Shown here piece by piece: positions 1 through 8,682 of a stretch of DNA of 64,000 nucleotides. Position 1 is the first letter of the stretch; each line of letters begins with the position of its first letter. The notes below the pieces were generated by a model, which was not told the origin of the DNA, did no database searches, and saw only the letters and a program-made list of their open reading frames with translations. The translations under genes were made by a program, and so were the position numbers. Source of the DNA: UBA6059 sp040219045 (lineage in GTDB: Bacteria > Bacteroidota > Bacteroidia > Cytophagales > Cyclobacteriaceae). The stretch is from the NCBI GenBank assembly GCA_965229505.1, contig OZ245881.1, positions 2,790,001 to 2,854,000 on the forward strand, read 5' to 3'.

Positions 1-2
1 AC

Positions 3-743
3 GGTGATTTCGATAAAGCTGTTGAAATACTAAGAAAAAAAGGTCAGAAGGTCTCTGCCTCGCGCGCTGATCGTGAAACCTCTGAAGGTGTTGTGATCAT
101 CAAGACAAGCGATGACAACACCAAAGGTGTGTTGATCGCATTCACTTGCGAAACTGACTTTGTAGCAAAGAATGATGACTTTGTAGCGCTTGCCCAGCAG
201 GTGACCGATCTCGCTTTTGATAATGCACCGGCAGATATTGATGCATTAAAGGCTGTGTCAGTAGATGGAATGACATTGGGTGAGAAGATCATCGAGAACA
301 CTGGAAAGATTGGTGAGAAGCTTGAAATCAGTGCCTACGAAGTATTGGAAGGTGATGCGGTAGTTCCCTACATCCACTCTAACAAGAAGTTGGGTGTGAT
401 GGTAGCACTACAGAATGTCAATGGAGCCGATGTAGAAGAGGCTGGAAAAGATGTGGCCATGCAAATTGCTGCGATGAATCCTGTGGCTGTCAATAAGGAT
501 GGTGTGGATCAGACTATTATTGAGAAAGAAATAGAGATCGGTAAAGATCAGGCGCGTCAGGAAGGTAAGCCAGAGAACATCATTGAGAAGATTGCCATGG
601 GTAAACTTCAGAAGTTCTTCAAGGAAAACACCCTTCTTAGCCAATCCTTCGTAAAGGACAACTCACTCAGCATCGAGAAGTATCTTGATGGTGTGAGCAA
701 AGGCTTGACAGTTTCTAACTTCAAGAGAGTGTCTATCGGATAA
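3..743 (+). CDS. tsf: Elongation factor Ts, 5'-truncated by window edge
   Basis: Guanine-nucleotide exchange factor for EF-Tu in cytosolic translation. The open frame runs from base 3 with no start codon, giving 246 residues; the family is usually about 275, so roughly 30 N-terminal residues lie outside the window. The EF-Ts signature TDFVAKNDDF is present near residue 47, and the second conserved block (GKPENIIEKIAMGKLQKFF) and the usual C-terminal tail are intact. It is followed at once by a strong hairpin terminator and faces the cys operon tail-to-tail. rpsB would be expected just upstream, but that is not visible. Confidence 0.97.
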   Translation, partial: GDFDKAVEILRKKGQKVSASRADRETSEGVVIIKTSDDNTKGVLIAFTCETDFVAKNDDFVALAQQVTDLAFDNAPADIDALKAVSVDGMTLGEKIIENTGKIGEKLEISAYEVLEGDAVVPYIHSNKKLGVMVALQNVNGADVEEAGKDVAMQIAAMNPVAVNKDGVDQTIIEKEIEIGKDQARQEGKPENIIEKIAMGKLQKFFKENTLLSQSFVKDNSLSIEKYLDGVSKGLTVSNFKRVSIG

Positions 744-764
744 TCTCTGATATTTAATGAAAAC

Positions 765-794
765 AAAAAAAGCCCGCAACAGCGGGCTTTTTTT
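765..794. terminator. Bidirectional intrinsic terminator between tsf and cysH
   Basis: Perfect 7-bp stem AGCCCGC (771-777) and GCGGGCT (782-788) with loop AACA. It is flanked by an A-run on the left (765-770) and a T-run on the right (788-794), so it can end transcription of tsf on + and of the cys operon on -. Confidence 0.92.
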
Positions 795-803
795 GTTTTA
801 GAC

Positions 804-1460
804 CTAGGCGTGAAGGCCACACTCTGACTTGGCCGTGCCTGACCATCTTCCTTCACGATTTCTCCCTTTTTTTGTACAATGGGTACAACCTATCGATTCA
901 AAACCCTTCAAAATAAGAGGGTGGGGTGCTATCCCGTGTAGTTGGCTAAAAAGAGCTGCTTCCTCCCGACTAAAGTCAATGAGCGGGTGGAACCTCAATA
1001 GAGATTTTGACTGCTCGAAGATTTGTTTACCGGAGCGATTGGCATTCTGAAATGCCATGATACCGGAAACCCACACATCGTGCTCCTGCTTGATTGCATT
1101 CATGGGCTTGATCTTGTTGACAAAGCAGCAGTATTCCATATTGTGCCGCCATATTTGAAAGTCTGAAGTAAGTGTATGCTCTGTTGGTTCAGGTGCAACT
1201 TCGACCACATTCAGATTCAGTTTTTTTGTGAGTAAGGCCTTATAAGCCAGCGTTTCAGGAAAGTGATAGCCGGTGTTGAGAAAGTGAATTGGGTGACCTG
1301 GTGCCACATCATTCAACAACTTAAGTAATATTCCACTGCTCCCGCCAAATGAGGAAGTCACGAGTATTTGTTCTGCAGCATATTCTTTAAAGAGACGTTC
1401 CAATCTCTCTGTCGGGTAGAGTGATTGATAACTCTTCGATTTTATTGATGAACTGCTCAT
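804..1460 (-). CDS. cysH: Phosphoadenylyl/adenylyl-sulfate reductase, Fe-S type
   Basis: Reduces activated sulfate (APS or PAPS) to sulfite in the cytosol. The 218-residue protein has a PP-loop-like SSFGGSSG near residues 36-43. It has the cysteine pairs CC at 111-112 and CTHC at 192-195 that bind a 4Fe-4S cluster in assimilatory APS reductases, and the catalytic C-terminal ECGLH (Cys 214). The paired cysteines favour APS rather than PAPS as substrate; this is a family-based inference. It is the last gene of the operon, starting 1 nt after the precorrin-2 dehydrogenase stop, and its transcript ends in the hairpin at 765-794. Confidence 0.93.
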   Translation of the reverse strand: MSSSSIKSKSYQSLYPTERLERLFKEYAAEQILVTSSFGGSSGILLKLLNDVAPGHPIHFLNTGYHFPETLAYKALLTKKLNLNVVEVAPEPTEHTLTSDFQIWRHNMEYCCFVNKIKPMNAIKQEHDVWVSGIMAFQNANRSGKQIFEQSKSLLRFHPLIDFSREEAALFSQLHGIAPHPLILKGFESIGCTHCTKKGRNREGRWSGTAKSECGLHA

Positions 1461-1461
1461 A

Positions 1462-2046
1462 TCAGTTTACATTTTTTAGTGATGAGGTGAGCGCATTGAG
1501 TTTTATGACCTTATCAGAAAAGTCGCCCTTTAGGCGGTCCCGAATGGCTTTGAGATTGTTTAGAAGCTCATTTGTCTCTTCCGGGAGGACTTCTTCGAGA
1601 ACCTCACGAAACCTTTTTGCGAAGGTGGGTGACTGTCCATTGGTAGAAATGCCAACCTTCAGGTTACCCTTAGTAACTGTAGAGCCTAGGTAAAAATCAC
1701 AGAGGCCCGGGGTGTCAGCGACGTTGGTGAGGATGTTGCGTTTTCGGGTCTCCTTTGTTATTTCGATGTGAAGTTGGGGCTGGTCTGTAGCCAAAATCAC
1801 CAGATCACGACCCTCCAGATCCTCAACAGCAAAAGCTCTTTGTATCAAATCTATTTGTTGATGTGATTGCGATAGCATTGAGATTTCTGGTAAGAAGGTC
1901 TTACTGACTATAGTAACATTGACCTCCGGATCGTTCTTGATCAAGGCTTCAAGTTTCTCAAGCCCTACATTTCCACCACCCACCAGAAGGGTGCTGATAT
2001 TTCTAAGCTTTAGAAACACGGGGAATAAATTGTTTCTCGACTCCAT
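1462..2046 (-). CDS. Precorrin-2 dehydrogenase / sirohydrochlorin ferrochelatase
   Basis: Bifunctional siroheme-synthase half (CysG N-terminal type, like Met8/YlnF): NAD-dependent oxidation of precorrin-2 and Fe insertion to give siroheme. The N-terminal dinucleotide-binding motif LLVGGGNVG lies near residues 20-28. The 194-residue length matches stand-alone homologues that lack the methyltransferase, which here is encoded by the preceding gene. The start ATG overlaps the cobA stop by one base (TAATG), indicating translational coupling. It supplies siroheme for the sulfite reductase of the same operon. Confidence 0.9.
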   Translation of the reverse strand: MESRNNLFPVFLKLRNISTLLVGGGNVGLEKLEALIKNDPEVNVTIVSKTFLPEISMLSQSHQQIDLIQRAFAVEDLEGRDLVILATDQPQLHIEITKETRKRNILTNVADTPGLCDFYLGSTVTKGNLKVGISTNGQSPTFAKRFREVLEEVLPEETNELLNNLKAIRDRLKGDFSDKVIKLNALTSSLKNVN

Positions 2047-2801
2047 TAGCTAATTCTGTTGACTGACCTACTTACTTCTACCAGCACTTTTTGATCGACA
2101 ATGGCCTCACCGATCACAATCAAAGCTGGTGCCTCCAGTCGCTCCTCGTTTTGGACGGCTTCAATTTCATCGACAGTAGAGCGTATCACCCTACCGGAAT
2201 CAAGGCTTCCGTTGGAAATAATCGCTACCGGAGTATCGAGCCGATTTAGGTTCCTATAGATATTCATGATTTGCGATAGCCGACCAAGCCCCATGAAAAT
2301 GACTGCTGTAGCGGTGGATTGAGCGACCAACTCCAAATCTTTTGAGAGGTTGCCATCTCTGGTAGTAGCAGTTACCGCCCAGAAACTCTCATTCACGCCC
2401 CGCTGTGTGAGGGGCATACCATAGTATCCGGGCAGGTTGACACTGGAGATGCCCAGCACAGTATCACATGGGATACCAAAAGTCTCGGCATAGTTGATCT
2501 CTTCCTGGCCTCTGCCAAAGATGAATGGATCACCCCCTTTGAGCCTTACAACATGCTGATCGTTTAAGGCATGAAACACGATGAGTTCGTTGGTTTCATC
2601 CTGCGTCTTGGCATGGTTGCGGTTGCGCTTGCCAACGAAAATTTTAACACAATCGGGTGAAGCGTAATCCAATAGCTCGGGATGAACCAAAGCATCATAC
2701 AGGATTACATCGGCTGCTTTAATGGCCTTGAGCCCTTTTACAGAGATCAATTCCGGATCTCCAGGACCAGATCCTACGAGAGTTAGTTTTCCTGTGCTCA
2801 T
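2046..2801 (-). CDS. cobA: Uroporphyrinogen-III C-methyltransferase
   Basis: SAM-dependent methylation of uroporphyrinogen III at C2 and C7 to precorrin-2, the first step to siroheme. The 251-residue tetrapyrrole methylase has the N-terminal GSGPGDPELIS loop and the second signature RLKGGDPFIFGRG near residues 86-98. Its ATG overlaps the sulfite-reductase stop by four bases (ATGA), and its own stop overlaps the next gene, so the operon is tightly coupled. As the product is a SAM-consuming enzyme, control by the upstream SAM riboswitch is biologically sensible. Confidence 0.94.
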   Translation of the reverse strand: MSTGKLTLVGSGPGDPELISVKGLKAIKAADVILYDALVHPELLDYASPDCVKIFVGKRNRNHAKTQDETNELIVFHALNDQHVVRLKGGDPFIFGRGQEEINYAETFGIPCDTVLGISSVNLPGYYGMPLTQRGVNESFWAVTATTRDGNLSKDLELVAQSTATAVIFMGLGRLSQIMNIYRNLNRLDTPVAIISNGSLDSGRVIRSTVDEIEAVQNEERLEAPALIVIGEAIVDQKVLVEVSRSVNRIS

Positions 2802-4942
2802 GCTTTGTAAAAATTACTTACCACTAATTTTTCTTGTGAAGTGGGTGCAGCACTCAGATGCTGCTCTCTTGTTTGCTTGACCAACTCAATAAAAAGCTCA
2901 GCGCCGGAGAGATAGTCCCTGGCGAAAGTTGGTTCGGGTGACTTTTGATTAATATTCAAAACCCATGATGCATAGTTTGGGAATGCCTGGGCAATAAGGG
3001 GCAGCTCCAAAGACAGGTCTTGAAAGTCAGCTATGATTTTGTCATGCGTATTGCAGGCAATATCATGCTCAAGCAACAGTGCCTTAGCGCCGATGACATA
3101 GGCACTGTAAGCAAAATAGATGCTGTGACCGTATTTATCATGGCTAAAAGCCTCCTGGGCCTGGCCTATCTTTTCTACAGCTTCACCGATGATGGTAGCA
3201 ATCACATCAAGGCTCACACCTGCACATTCTCCAGTACCTATTTTGGGTACGAAAGCTTCAGAGTGTCCCCAATCAAGATAATCCTCATCGGTAAGAGATG
3301 ACTTATCAGCCAAATGCTTCAGCAACTGATAAAAATGTCGGTTGCCAAGACGCTGGAAGTACTCGTTAAACGATTCCTGACCAGGTGACTCCTGTACATA
3401 ATTATTCAGTATCAGCTGGATAGCCTCAGGTATGCGCTTAGTTGGAAGCTTGATTACTTTCTCAGCAATAAAGCCTCGACCATCATCAGATACTCCTCCA
3501 CCGATCACTACCTGTAGGGCGGGTATGACAGACACACCATTTTTGATACTACTACCGTGAAGTCCGATATTGGCGGCCATGTGCTGTCCGCAGGAGTTCA
3601 TGCAGCCACTGATTTTGATACTTAACTTTTCCTGCTCGATAAGCTCAGGGAAGGAGGTCTTCACCATTTCCTCTATCACCTGAGCGATCTTGGTGCTATT
3701 GGTTACCGCCAGGTTGCATGTATCAGTACCGGGACATGAAGTGACGTCTGCGAGCGTGTCATAGCCATAATCCGCCAATCCGATATCAGCGAGTGCTCGA
3801 TACAGAGGTTGAAGCTGGTTAGGTCTGACGAATCGGAGCAGTATGCCCTGATTGATCGTAAGACGAAAATCAGGGGCTGCATGTTCCTCGATTATAGCAG
3901 CAAGCTTTCGGGCATTGTGCGATGAGAGGTCGCCGTTCGCTACTTTGATATATACACCAAAATAGCCGCGCTGCTTTTGCTCGAAAGTGTTAGTCTTTAG
4001 CCAAAGTTTGAAATCAGGTGAACCGTCTAGAGTAGAGCCCTCAGAGAATGGAGCTTCGTCGACGCTAATTTCTACATAGGGAATCGGATGGGTCAGGGAC
4101 GGTAGGCTTTTTTGCTCCTGAGCTACCAATTCCAGGTATTTTTCTAGGCCGATACCCTTTTTTGGATCAATCAGATATTTCATCCTGGCCTTGTATCTTT
4201 TTTCGCGTTCGCCGTACCTGTCAAAAACCCTAAGGCCAGCCTCGATAAATGGGATCAACTCATTTGCCGGTAGGAAGGAGTAGGCCTGCTGTGCCGCGAA
4301 AGGCTGTGCTCCCAGCCCCCCACCAATATGCACTTCAAAGCCGTGCTGACCGGATTCATCAAGTGCGGGTATAAAGCCAAAATCATGAAAGTAGGTGAAG
4401 GCAGAGTCTTTTTTGGAGGACGAGAAAGCAATTTTGATCTTGCGACCCATCTCCTGACATACCGGATGTCTAAGGAAAAACTCAAAAACAGCCTGTACAT
4501 AGGGTGACACATCAAAGAGCTCCTCAGGATCAACCCCCGCAGTAGGGGAGGCTGTAATATTGCGTACAGTATTGCCGCATGCTTCTTTTGAGGTGACCCC
4601 TTCCTCTTCCAGCTTTGCCCAAACAAGTGGAGAATCTTCCAGTTTCACATAGTGAAATTGAATATTTTGTCTAGTGGTGAGGTGAAGATTGCCAGTCGCG
4701 AACTCATCGGAAACATCAGCCAGCCTGCGAAGCTGATTTGGCGATAGCCGACCATAGGGTATCTTGGTTCTGAACATGTGAACACCCTGCTGTCTTTGCC
4801 CATAGACCCCCCTTGTCAACCGAAACTGTTTGAATTTTTCCTCATCGATCTGAAGGTTTCTAAACCGTTGAATCTTCTCCTGAAGATCGAGAATGTCTTT
4901 TTTGGCTTCCACAGCGATATGTGGATTTGAGATGATTTCCAT
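2798..4942 (-). CDS. Assimilatory sulfite (nitrite/sulfite) reductase with C-terminal extension
   Basis: Siroheme/4Fe-4S hemoprotein reducing sulfite to sulfide (nitrite is the other family substrate). Two ferredoxin-like half domains are followed by the cluster-ligand motifs CPGTDTC and CMNSC, roughly residues 405-460. About 150 further residues form an alpha-helical, HEPN-like tail often seen in Bacteroidota homologues. The open frame continues 20 codons upstream to 5002, but ATG at 4942 is preferred because the protein then begins at the usual family N-terminus; this gives 714 residues. Operon partners cobA, precorrin-2 dehydrogenase and cysH argue for sulfite, not nitrite. A complex leader lies upstream (5012-5318). 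Confidence 0.9.
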   Translation of the reverse strand: MEIISNPHIAVEAKKDILDLQEKIQRFRNLQIDEEKFKQFRLTRGVYGQRQQGVHMFRTKIPYGRLSPNQLRRLADVSDEFATGNLHLTTRQNIQFHYVKLEDSPLVWAKLEEEGVTSKEACGNTVRNITASPTAGVDPEELFDVSPYVQAVFEFFLRHPVCQEMGRKIKIAFSSSKKDSAFTYFHDFGFIPALDESGQHGFEVHIGGGLGAQPFAAQQAYSFLPANELIPFIEAGLRVFDRYGEREKRYKARMKYLIDPKKGIGLEKYLELVAQEQKSLPSLTHPIPYVEISVDEAPFSEGSTLDGSPDFKLWLKTNTFEQKQRGYFGVYIKVANGDLSSHNARKLAAIIEEHAAPDFRLTINQGILLRFVRPNQLQPLYRALADIGLADYGYDTLADVTSCPGTDTCNLAVTNSTKIAQVIEEMVKTSFPELIEQEKLSIKISGCMNSCGQHMAANIGLHGSSIKNGVSVIPALQVVIGGGVSDDGRGFIAEKVIKLPTKRIPEAIQLILNNYVQESPGQESFNEYFQRLGNRHFYQLLKHLADKSSLTDEDYLDWGHSEAFVPKIGTGECAGVSLDVIATIIGEAVEKIGQAQEAFSHDKYGHSIYFAYSAYVIGAKALLLEHDIACNTHDKIIADFQDLSLELPLIAQAFPNYASWVLNINQKSPEPTFARDYLSGAELFIELVKQTREQHLSAAPTSQEKLVVSNFYKA

Positions 4943-5011
4943 TATGATTTGAGTATAGATTGCACACAACTGAACTGATAAATCAACGAGAGTTGATCTC
5001 AACAGCAGTGT

Positions 5012-5053
5012 AAAAAAATTGGAGAGCCATCCCTCTGCTTCGAGAGGATAGGC
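5012..5053 (-). terminator. Attenuator-like hairpin upstream of the sulfite reductase gene
   Basis: Read on the minus strand, GCC-T-ATCC-TCT (5053-5043) pairs with AGA-GG-G-ATGGC (5036-5026), about 10 bp with one bulge on each side and loop CGAAGC. A T7 run follows at 5018-5012, eight bases after the stem. It lies between the Cys-rich leader ORF and the sulfite reductase start, the expected place for an attenuator. The gap between stem and T-run is longer than ideal, so its efficiency is uncertain. Confidence 0.6.
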
Positions 5054-5095
5054 CAGAACTAACTAATATGTATAATTGGCTAGATCAGATGTGCT

Positions 5096-5194
5096 TCAAC
5101 AACAGCAACAGCAAGCACGCATCATCATACTATGATCAACTAAGGGGTTTAGTTGGCTTACTCTTGACTTCAAAATTGTTGTCTCAGTTTTCAT
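5096..5194 (-). CDS. Putative Cys-rich leader peptide of the sulfur operon
   Basis: Short frame of 32 codons from ATG 5194, or 10 codons from the in-frame ATG 5128. It ends MMMRACCCCC followed by TGA. The five consecutive Cys codons (TGC TGT TGC TGT TGT, 5113-5099) are immediately before the stop. The ORF sits between a SAM riboswitch and a terminator-like hairpin, upstream of cysteine-pathway genes. This is the layout of a ribosome-mediated attenuator in which scarcity of Cys-tRNA stalls the ribosome. Polycysteine leader ORFs acting on cysteine genes are established in mycobacteria; function here is inferred. No Shine-Dalgarno is visible. Confidence 0.65.
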   Translation of the reverse strand: MKTETTILKSRVSQLNPLVDHSMMMRACCCCC

Positions 5195-5220
5195 CTGTAA
5201 AGATTTATAGTTTCCAGTAA

Positions 5221-5318
5221 AATGGAACTCAGGTTGAGCACCTTAACCCTACAGGTCAGGTTGCCAGCGAATCAATGAGCCTGTCTCTACTCGCTTCTTT
5301 ATAAATCCACATTCCATT
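5221..5318 (-). promoter_or_regulatory. SAM-I (S-box) riboswitch aptamer
   Basis: Minus-strand RNA whose ends AATGGAA (5318-5312) and TTCCATT (5227-5221) form P1. P2 is AGCGA/TCGCT with an inner GAG-ACAGG-CTC corresponding to the S-box GGGACTGGCCC segment. The conserved GGCAACC and AAGGTGCT-AACC core elements are present in the right order. The 3' P1 strand can alternatively pair with TGGAAACT (5216-5209), a possible anti-P1 switch. SAM-I aptamers typically repress sulfur and methionine genes when SAM is high. It precedes the Cys leader ORF and the whole sulfite reductase-cobA-cysH operon. Confidence 0.85.
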
Positions 5319-5439
5319 GTGAATCACAAACCTGATCATTTACAACGGCAATTCAAATGTTGGGTTCAGTTTTTTAATCTGAAGAGACTGTATTTATAAA
5401 GTGAACAATAAATACTCGACAAAATTTAGAAAATGGTAA

Positions 5440-5862
5440 TTAATCATCAATTGTGGCTACACATTTTAGCTCAATCGCAATTGGTGTGGGTAGGCTGCTG
5501 ATTTCTACCGTGGTGCGACAGGGCTGATTGTCCTTGAAGTACTCGGCGTAGACGCGGTTATAGGTCTTGAAGTCAGCCTTCATATTGGTGAGAAAAACAG
5601 TGACATCCACCAACTGATCCCAGCTGCTACCCGAGTCCTCGAGGATTAACCTTACGTTCTTGAATACCGAATGGCACTGAACCTCAATATCGTATTCCAC
5701 AATGTTCCGATTTTCATCGAGCGTCACTCCGGGTATTTGAGAGGTTCCTCTTTCTCTGGGCCCCACGCCGGACAGGAAGAGTAGATTGCCCACCTTTCGG
5801 GCATGAGGGTAAAGTCCTACAGGCTCAGGCGCCTTGTTGCTATTTCTTATACTTTCTGCCAT
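5440..5862 (-). CDS. RidA-family protein, probable 2-aminomuconate deaminase
   Basis: 140-residue YjgF/RidA-fold enzyme. The long GLYPHARKVGNLLFLSGVG start, the RERGTSQIPG segment and the NQPCRTTVE / LPTPIAIELK blocks are those of 2-aminomuconate deaminases in tryptophan (kynurenine) and 2-aminophenol catabolism rather than generic RidA. It probably hydrolyses an enamine/imine intermediate in the cytosol. Its ATG overlaps the stop of the upstream Xaa-Pro aminopeptidase gene by one base, so the two are co-translated. Other kynurenine genes are not in the window, so the substrate is inferred from subfamily resemblance. An 8-bp inverted repeat (5390-5397 / 5408-5415) lies downstream; it lacks a T-run. 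Confidence 0.8.
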   Translation of the reverse strand: MAESIRNSNKAPEPVGLYPHARKVGNLLFLSGVGPRERGTSQIPGVTLDENRNIVEYDIEVQCHSVFKNVRLILEDSGSSWDQLVDVTVFLTNMKADFKTYNRVYAEYFKDNQPCRTTVEISSLPTPIAIELKCVATIDD

Positions 5863-7151
5863 TACTTGTTCATTAGGTCTTCGATTTCTTCTGCATGGAT
5901 GGGTATGTTTCTCATCAGATTGTCATGCCCTTCCCTGGTTACCACAATATTGTCTTCCAGACGTATACCTATCCCTTCTTCTCTGATATAGATACCAGGC
6001 TCTACCGTGAATACCATTCCTGCTTCTATGGGTTTGTAGAATGTACCGACATCATGAACGTCCAGTCCAAGAAAATGCGAGGTGCCATGCATAAAATATT
6101 TGCGATAGAGTGGATTAGCTCTGTCTTGCTTAGCCACATCATGTTTATCAAGTAGTCCTAGTGAGATCAGTTCTCCCTCCATGATTTTGCCAACTTCCTC
6201 GTGATACTCTTTTATCGTAGTGCCCGGCCTCAGAAGATCAGTAGCTTTAGTCTTTACATGGAGCACTGCATCATAGACTGCCCTTTGGCGCTTTGTAAAC
6301 CGGCCATTGACCGGGATGGTGCGGGTCATGTCCGCGTTATAGTTGGCATATTCAGCCCCCACATCCATCAGGAGTAAGTCGCCATCTTTGCATTGTTGAT
6401 TATTGGAGATATAGTGCAAAACGCATGCGCTCGCACCTGAGGCGATGATCGGATCATAGGCAAAGCCTCTGGACCGATTGCGTACGAATTCATGAATATA
6501 CTCAGCCTCTATTTCGTACTCCCAGGCGCCTGGAGAGACTTTGTCAAGTATCCGCCTGAATCCCTTTTCTGTAATATTACAAGCATGTTGGAGCGCTTTG
6601 ATTTCAAGTTGTGACTTGATCATACGCAATCCCTGAAGGATGGGGGCCAGGCGCGCATAGCGATACAGGGGATATTTATTCATGCACCATTTTACGAACC
6701 GGTCGCTTCTTGTAGCCACTTCTGCCCCCGCCCGTATGTGCTCATTGGTATCGAGATAGATAGTGCTTGACTCGGCTAATACCGTGTAGAGTATTTTCTC
6801 AAATTGCTCTTTCCAAAGGATCGTCTTTATCCCGGATACCTCTGTCGCTTCCTCTTTGGTCAGCTTATGTCCTTCCCAAATAGCGATATTTTCATCAGTT
6901 TCTCTTAGAAAGAGTACTTCTCTATATCTCTCATCCGGGAAGTCAGGCGCTAGCAGCAGTATCGATTCTTCCTGATCCGCTCCAGTGAGATAGTAGAGGT
7001 TATTGTTTTGTCTGAACGGCATGACACCATCGGCATTGGTCGGCAGTATATCATTGGAGTGTACTACCGCCACTGAATTGGTTTCAAGCTGTTTGCAGAG
7101 CCGCTCCCGGTTGTAAGTGAATAGCTGACTCCCTATTGGATGGTACTTCAT
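5862..7151 (-). CDS. pepP: Xaa-Pro aminopeptidase (M24B)
   Basis: Dinuclear-metal peptidase releasing N-terminal residues before proline. The 429-residue protein has an N-terminal creatinase-like domain (about 1-170) and a C-terminal pita-bread domain. Metal ligands are in the LLMDVGAEYANYNADMTRT, MHGTSHFLGLDVHD and EPGIYIREEGIGIRLEDN regions. Length is typical of PepP-type enzymes. There is no signal peptide, so it is cytosolic. It overlaps the downstream deaminase gene by one base, an unusual pairing that may reflect simple co-expression. Confidence 0.92.
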   Translation of the reverse strand: MKYHPIGSQLFTYNRERLCKQLETNSVAVVHSNDILPTNADGVMPFRQNNNLYYLTGADQEESILLLAPDFPDERYREVLFLRETDENIAIWEGHKLTKEEATEVSGIKTILWKEQFEKILYTVLAESSTIYLDTNEHIRAGAEVATRSDRFVKWCMNKYPLYRYARLAPILQGLRMIKSQLEIKALQHACNITEKGFRRILDKVSPGAWEYEIEAEYIHEFVRNRSRGFAYDPIIASGASACVLHYISNNQQCKDGDLLLMDVGAEYANYNADMTRTIPVNGRFTKRQRAVYDAVLHVKTKATDLLRPGTTIKEYHEEVGKIMEGELISLGLLDKHDVAKQDRANPLYRKYFMHGTSHFLGLDVHDVGTFYKPIEAGMVFTVEPGIYIREEGIGIRLEDNIVVTREGHDNLMRNIPIHAEEIEDLMNK

Positions 7152-7255
7152 AGCATATGGGTTATGTTCTCCGCAGCAGCGGAATGATCACGAAGTGAAT
7201 TTAAATCTTACCACTTTCCGATGGGTAACACTGAGTTTATTATTTTTCAGATGGC

Positions 7256-8680
7256 ATGAAATACGTACTACTCATATGGGCAAGTTTATCCTTTTCATTA
7301 GGGGTACTGGGACAAAAAAGACCTGTTTGGCTCTACCTGAATGATGAAACCGAATATGAAGCTGTACTTGACCTTGAGAACGACATTTTAGGAGATCACC
7401 ATTATTCGAGATGGCTCCATGCTATAGGCGTGCAGCTGGAGGAGAAGGATATCCGGCGTATGTTGTCCGATGCGATGATCTCAGAGATCACGTCCCAGCA
7501 CTACTTCTCTTACCAGAAATCGTCTGATCAAAGCCATAACATGGGCTTTGCGCTGGAACAGATAGGAGCAGATTTATTTTTTGAAAGAGGACTTGATGGT
7601 CGGGGGATTGCTATTGGAGTGATTGATGGAGGTTTTCTGGACGCGAATAAAATCGACCCATTAAGTGATTTGTTTGAAGCGGGATCAATCAAAGCTTATC
7701 GAGATTATATCACACCTGACTTAGAGCCTTATGCCGGAATTAAAGCGCTTGATGATCGACATGGGACGGATGTCCTTCAGTTAATAGGAGGCAAGAGTGG
7801 AGAGACCGGCGTGATCCACGGTCTGGCAACTGCAAGTGACTACTATCTGGCCAGAACCGATCATGGTGCATCCGAGAAGAAGATCGAGGAAATGTACCTG
7901 ATTGAGGCGCTGGAATGGATGGATAGCCTGGAAATCAAGCTGGTTAACGTATCACTGGGCTATACAGATGGATTTGAAAACAGTGCAGATAACTACAGTC
8001 CACAAGACATTAACGGTACTTCGGCTATTGCTAAGGCTGTCCAGCACGCTGCGGATAAAGAAGGTATGTTGATCGTAATGCCAGCGGGTAATGACGGTAA
8101 TACGAACTGGAGAGTACTCTCCACACCGGCTGATGCCAGAGGCGTATTGACCGTTGGTGCTACTAAGTTTAGGCATTGGGATAAGATGGATTTTAGCTCA
8201 GTCGGCCCGGACGGTCTACCTTATTTGAAGCCGGAAATATCTTGTTTTGCCAGCGATGGCACTTCCTTTTCAGCTCCCATTATTACGGGCATGGCAGCAT
8301 TGATATGGCAGGCTGAGCCAGACCTCAGCAATGATGAAGTAAAGGACATCATTCTTCGATCCGGACATTTATATCCTTTTGGGAACAACTACGTGGGCTA
8401 TGGAGTGCCGCTTGCCTCACGGGTAATTGAGCAGCTTGACGATAAAGCCCTTGCGACTGTCGAAAGTATAAGAGTCTACAAGGACACCTATCGAATCGCA
8501 GAGAAATGTGAACAACACTATGTGGTGTATCAAAAGGCCGATAAATGGAGGGTCACAGCTGAGAAATATAAGAGAACTAAGGGTGTTAAACCCAAAATCA
8601 CGAGATTGAACAATGCGGCGTTCACGACAGTAATCCTGGACAATTCTAAGGTATACGAACTCCAGTGGATGAAAGAGTAA
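7256..8680 (+). CDS. Secreted subtilisin-like serine peptidase (S8)
   Basis: 474-residue protein with an N-terminal signal peptide (about 1-19, ending LGVLGQ), a pro-region, then an S8 catalytic domain. Catalytic residues are Asp124 in GVIDGGF, His169 in DRHG, oxyanion Asn279 in PAGNDG and Ser337 in GTSFSAP. About 75 residues after the domain are unlike a type IX secretion tail, so export beyond the periplasm is unproven. It probably degrades protein for nutrition. It is convergent with the next gene, with only 2 nt between them. Confidence 0.92.
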   Translation: MKYVLLIWASLSFSLGVLGQKRPVWLYLNDETEYEAVLDLENDILGDHHYSRWLHAIGVQLEEKDIRRMLSDAMISEITSQHYFSYQKSSDQSHNMGFALEQIGADLFFERGLDGRGIAIGVIDGGFLDANKIDPLSDLFEAGSIKAYRDYITPDLEPYAGIKALDDRHGTDVLQLIGGKSGETGVIHGLATASDYYLARTDHGASEKKIEEMYLIEALEWMDSLEIKLVNVSLGYTDGFENSADNYSPQDINGTSAIAKAVQHAADKEGMLIVMPAGNDGNTNWRVLSTPADARGVLTVGATKFRHWDKMDFSSVGPDGLPYLKPEISCFASDGTSFSAPIITGMAALIWQAEPDLSNDEVKDIILRSGHLYPFGNNYVGYGVPLASRVIEQLDDKALATVESIRVYKDTYRIAEKCEQHYVVYQKADKWRVTAEKYKRTKGVKPKITRLNNAAFTTVILDNSKVYELQWMKE

Positions 8681-8682
8681 GG

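Noticed and set aside
4943..5002. 20-codon N-terminal extension of sulfite reductase
   Set aside because: Not like the family N-terminus and lies in the regulatory leader after the hairpin.
5390..5415. 8-bp inverted repeat GTATTTAT/ATAAATAC after the RidA gene
   Set aside because: No T-run on either strand; could be an operator or chance in AT-rich DNA, so not called as a terminator.
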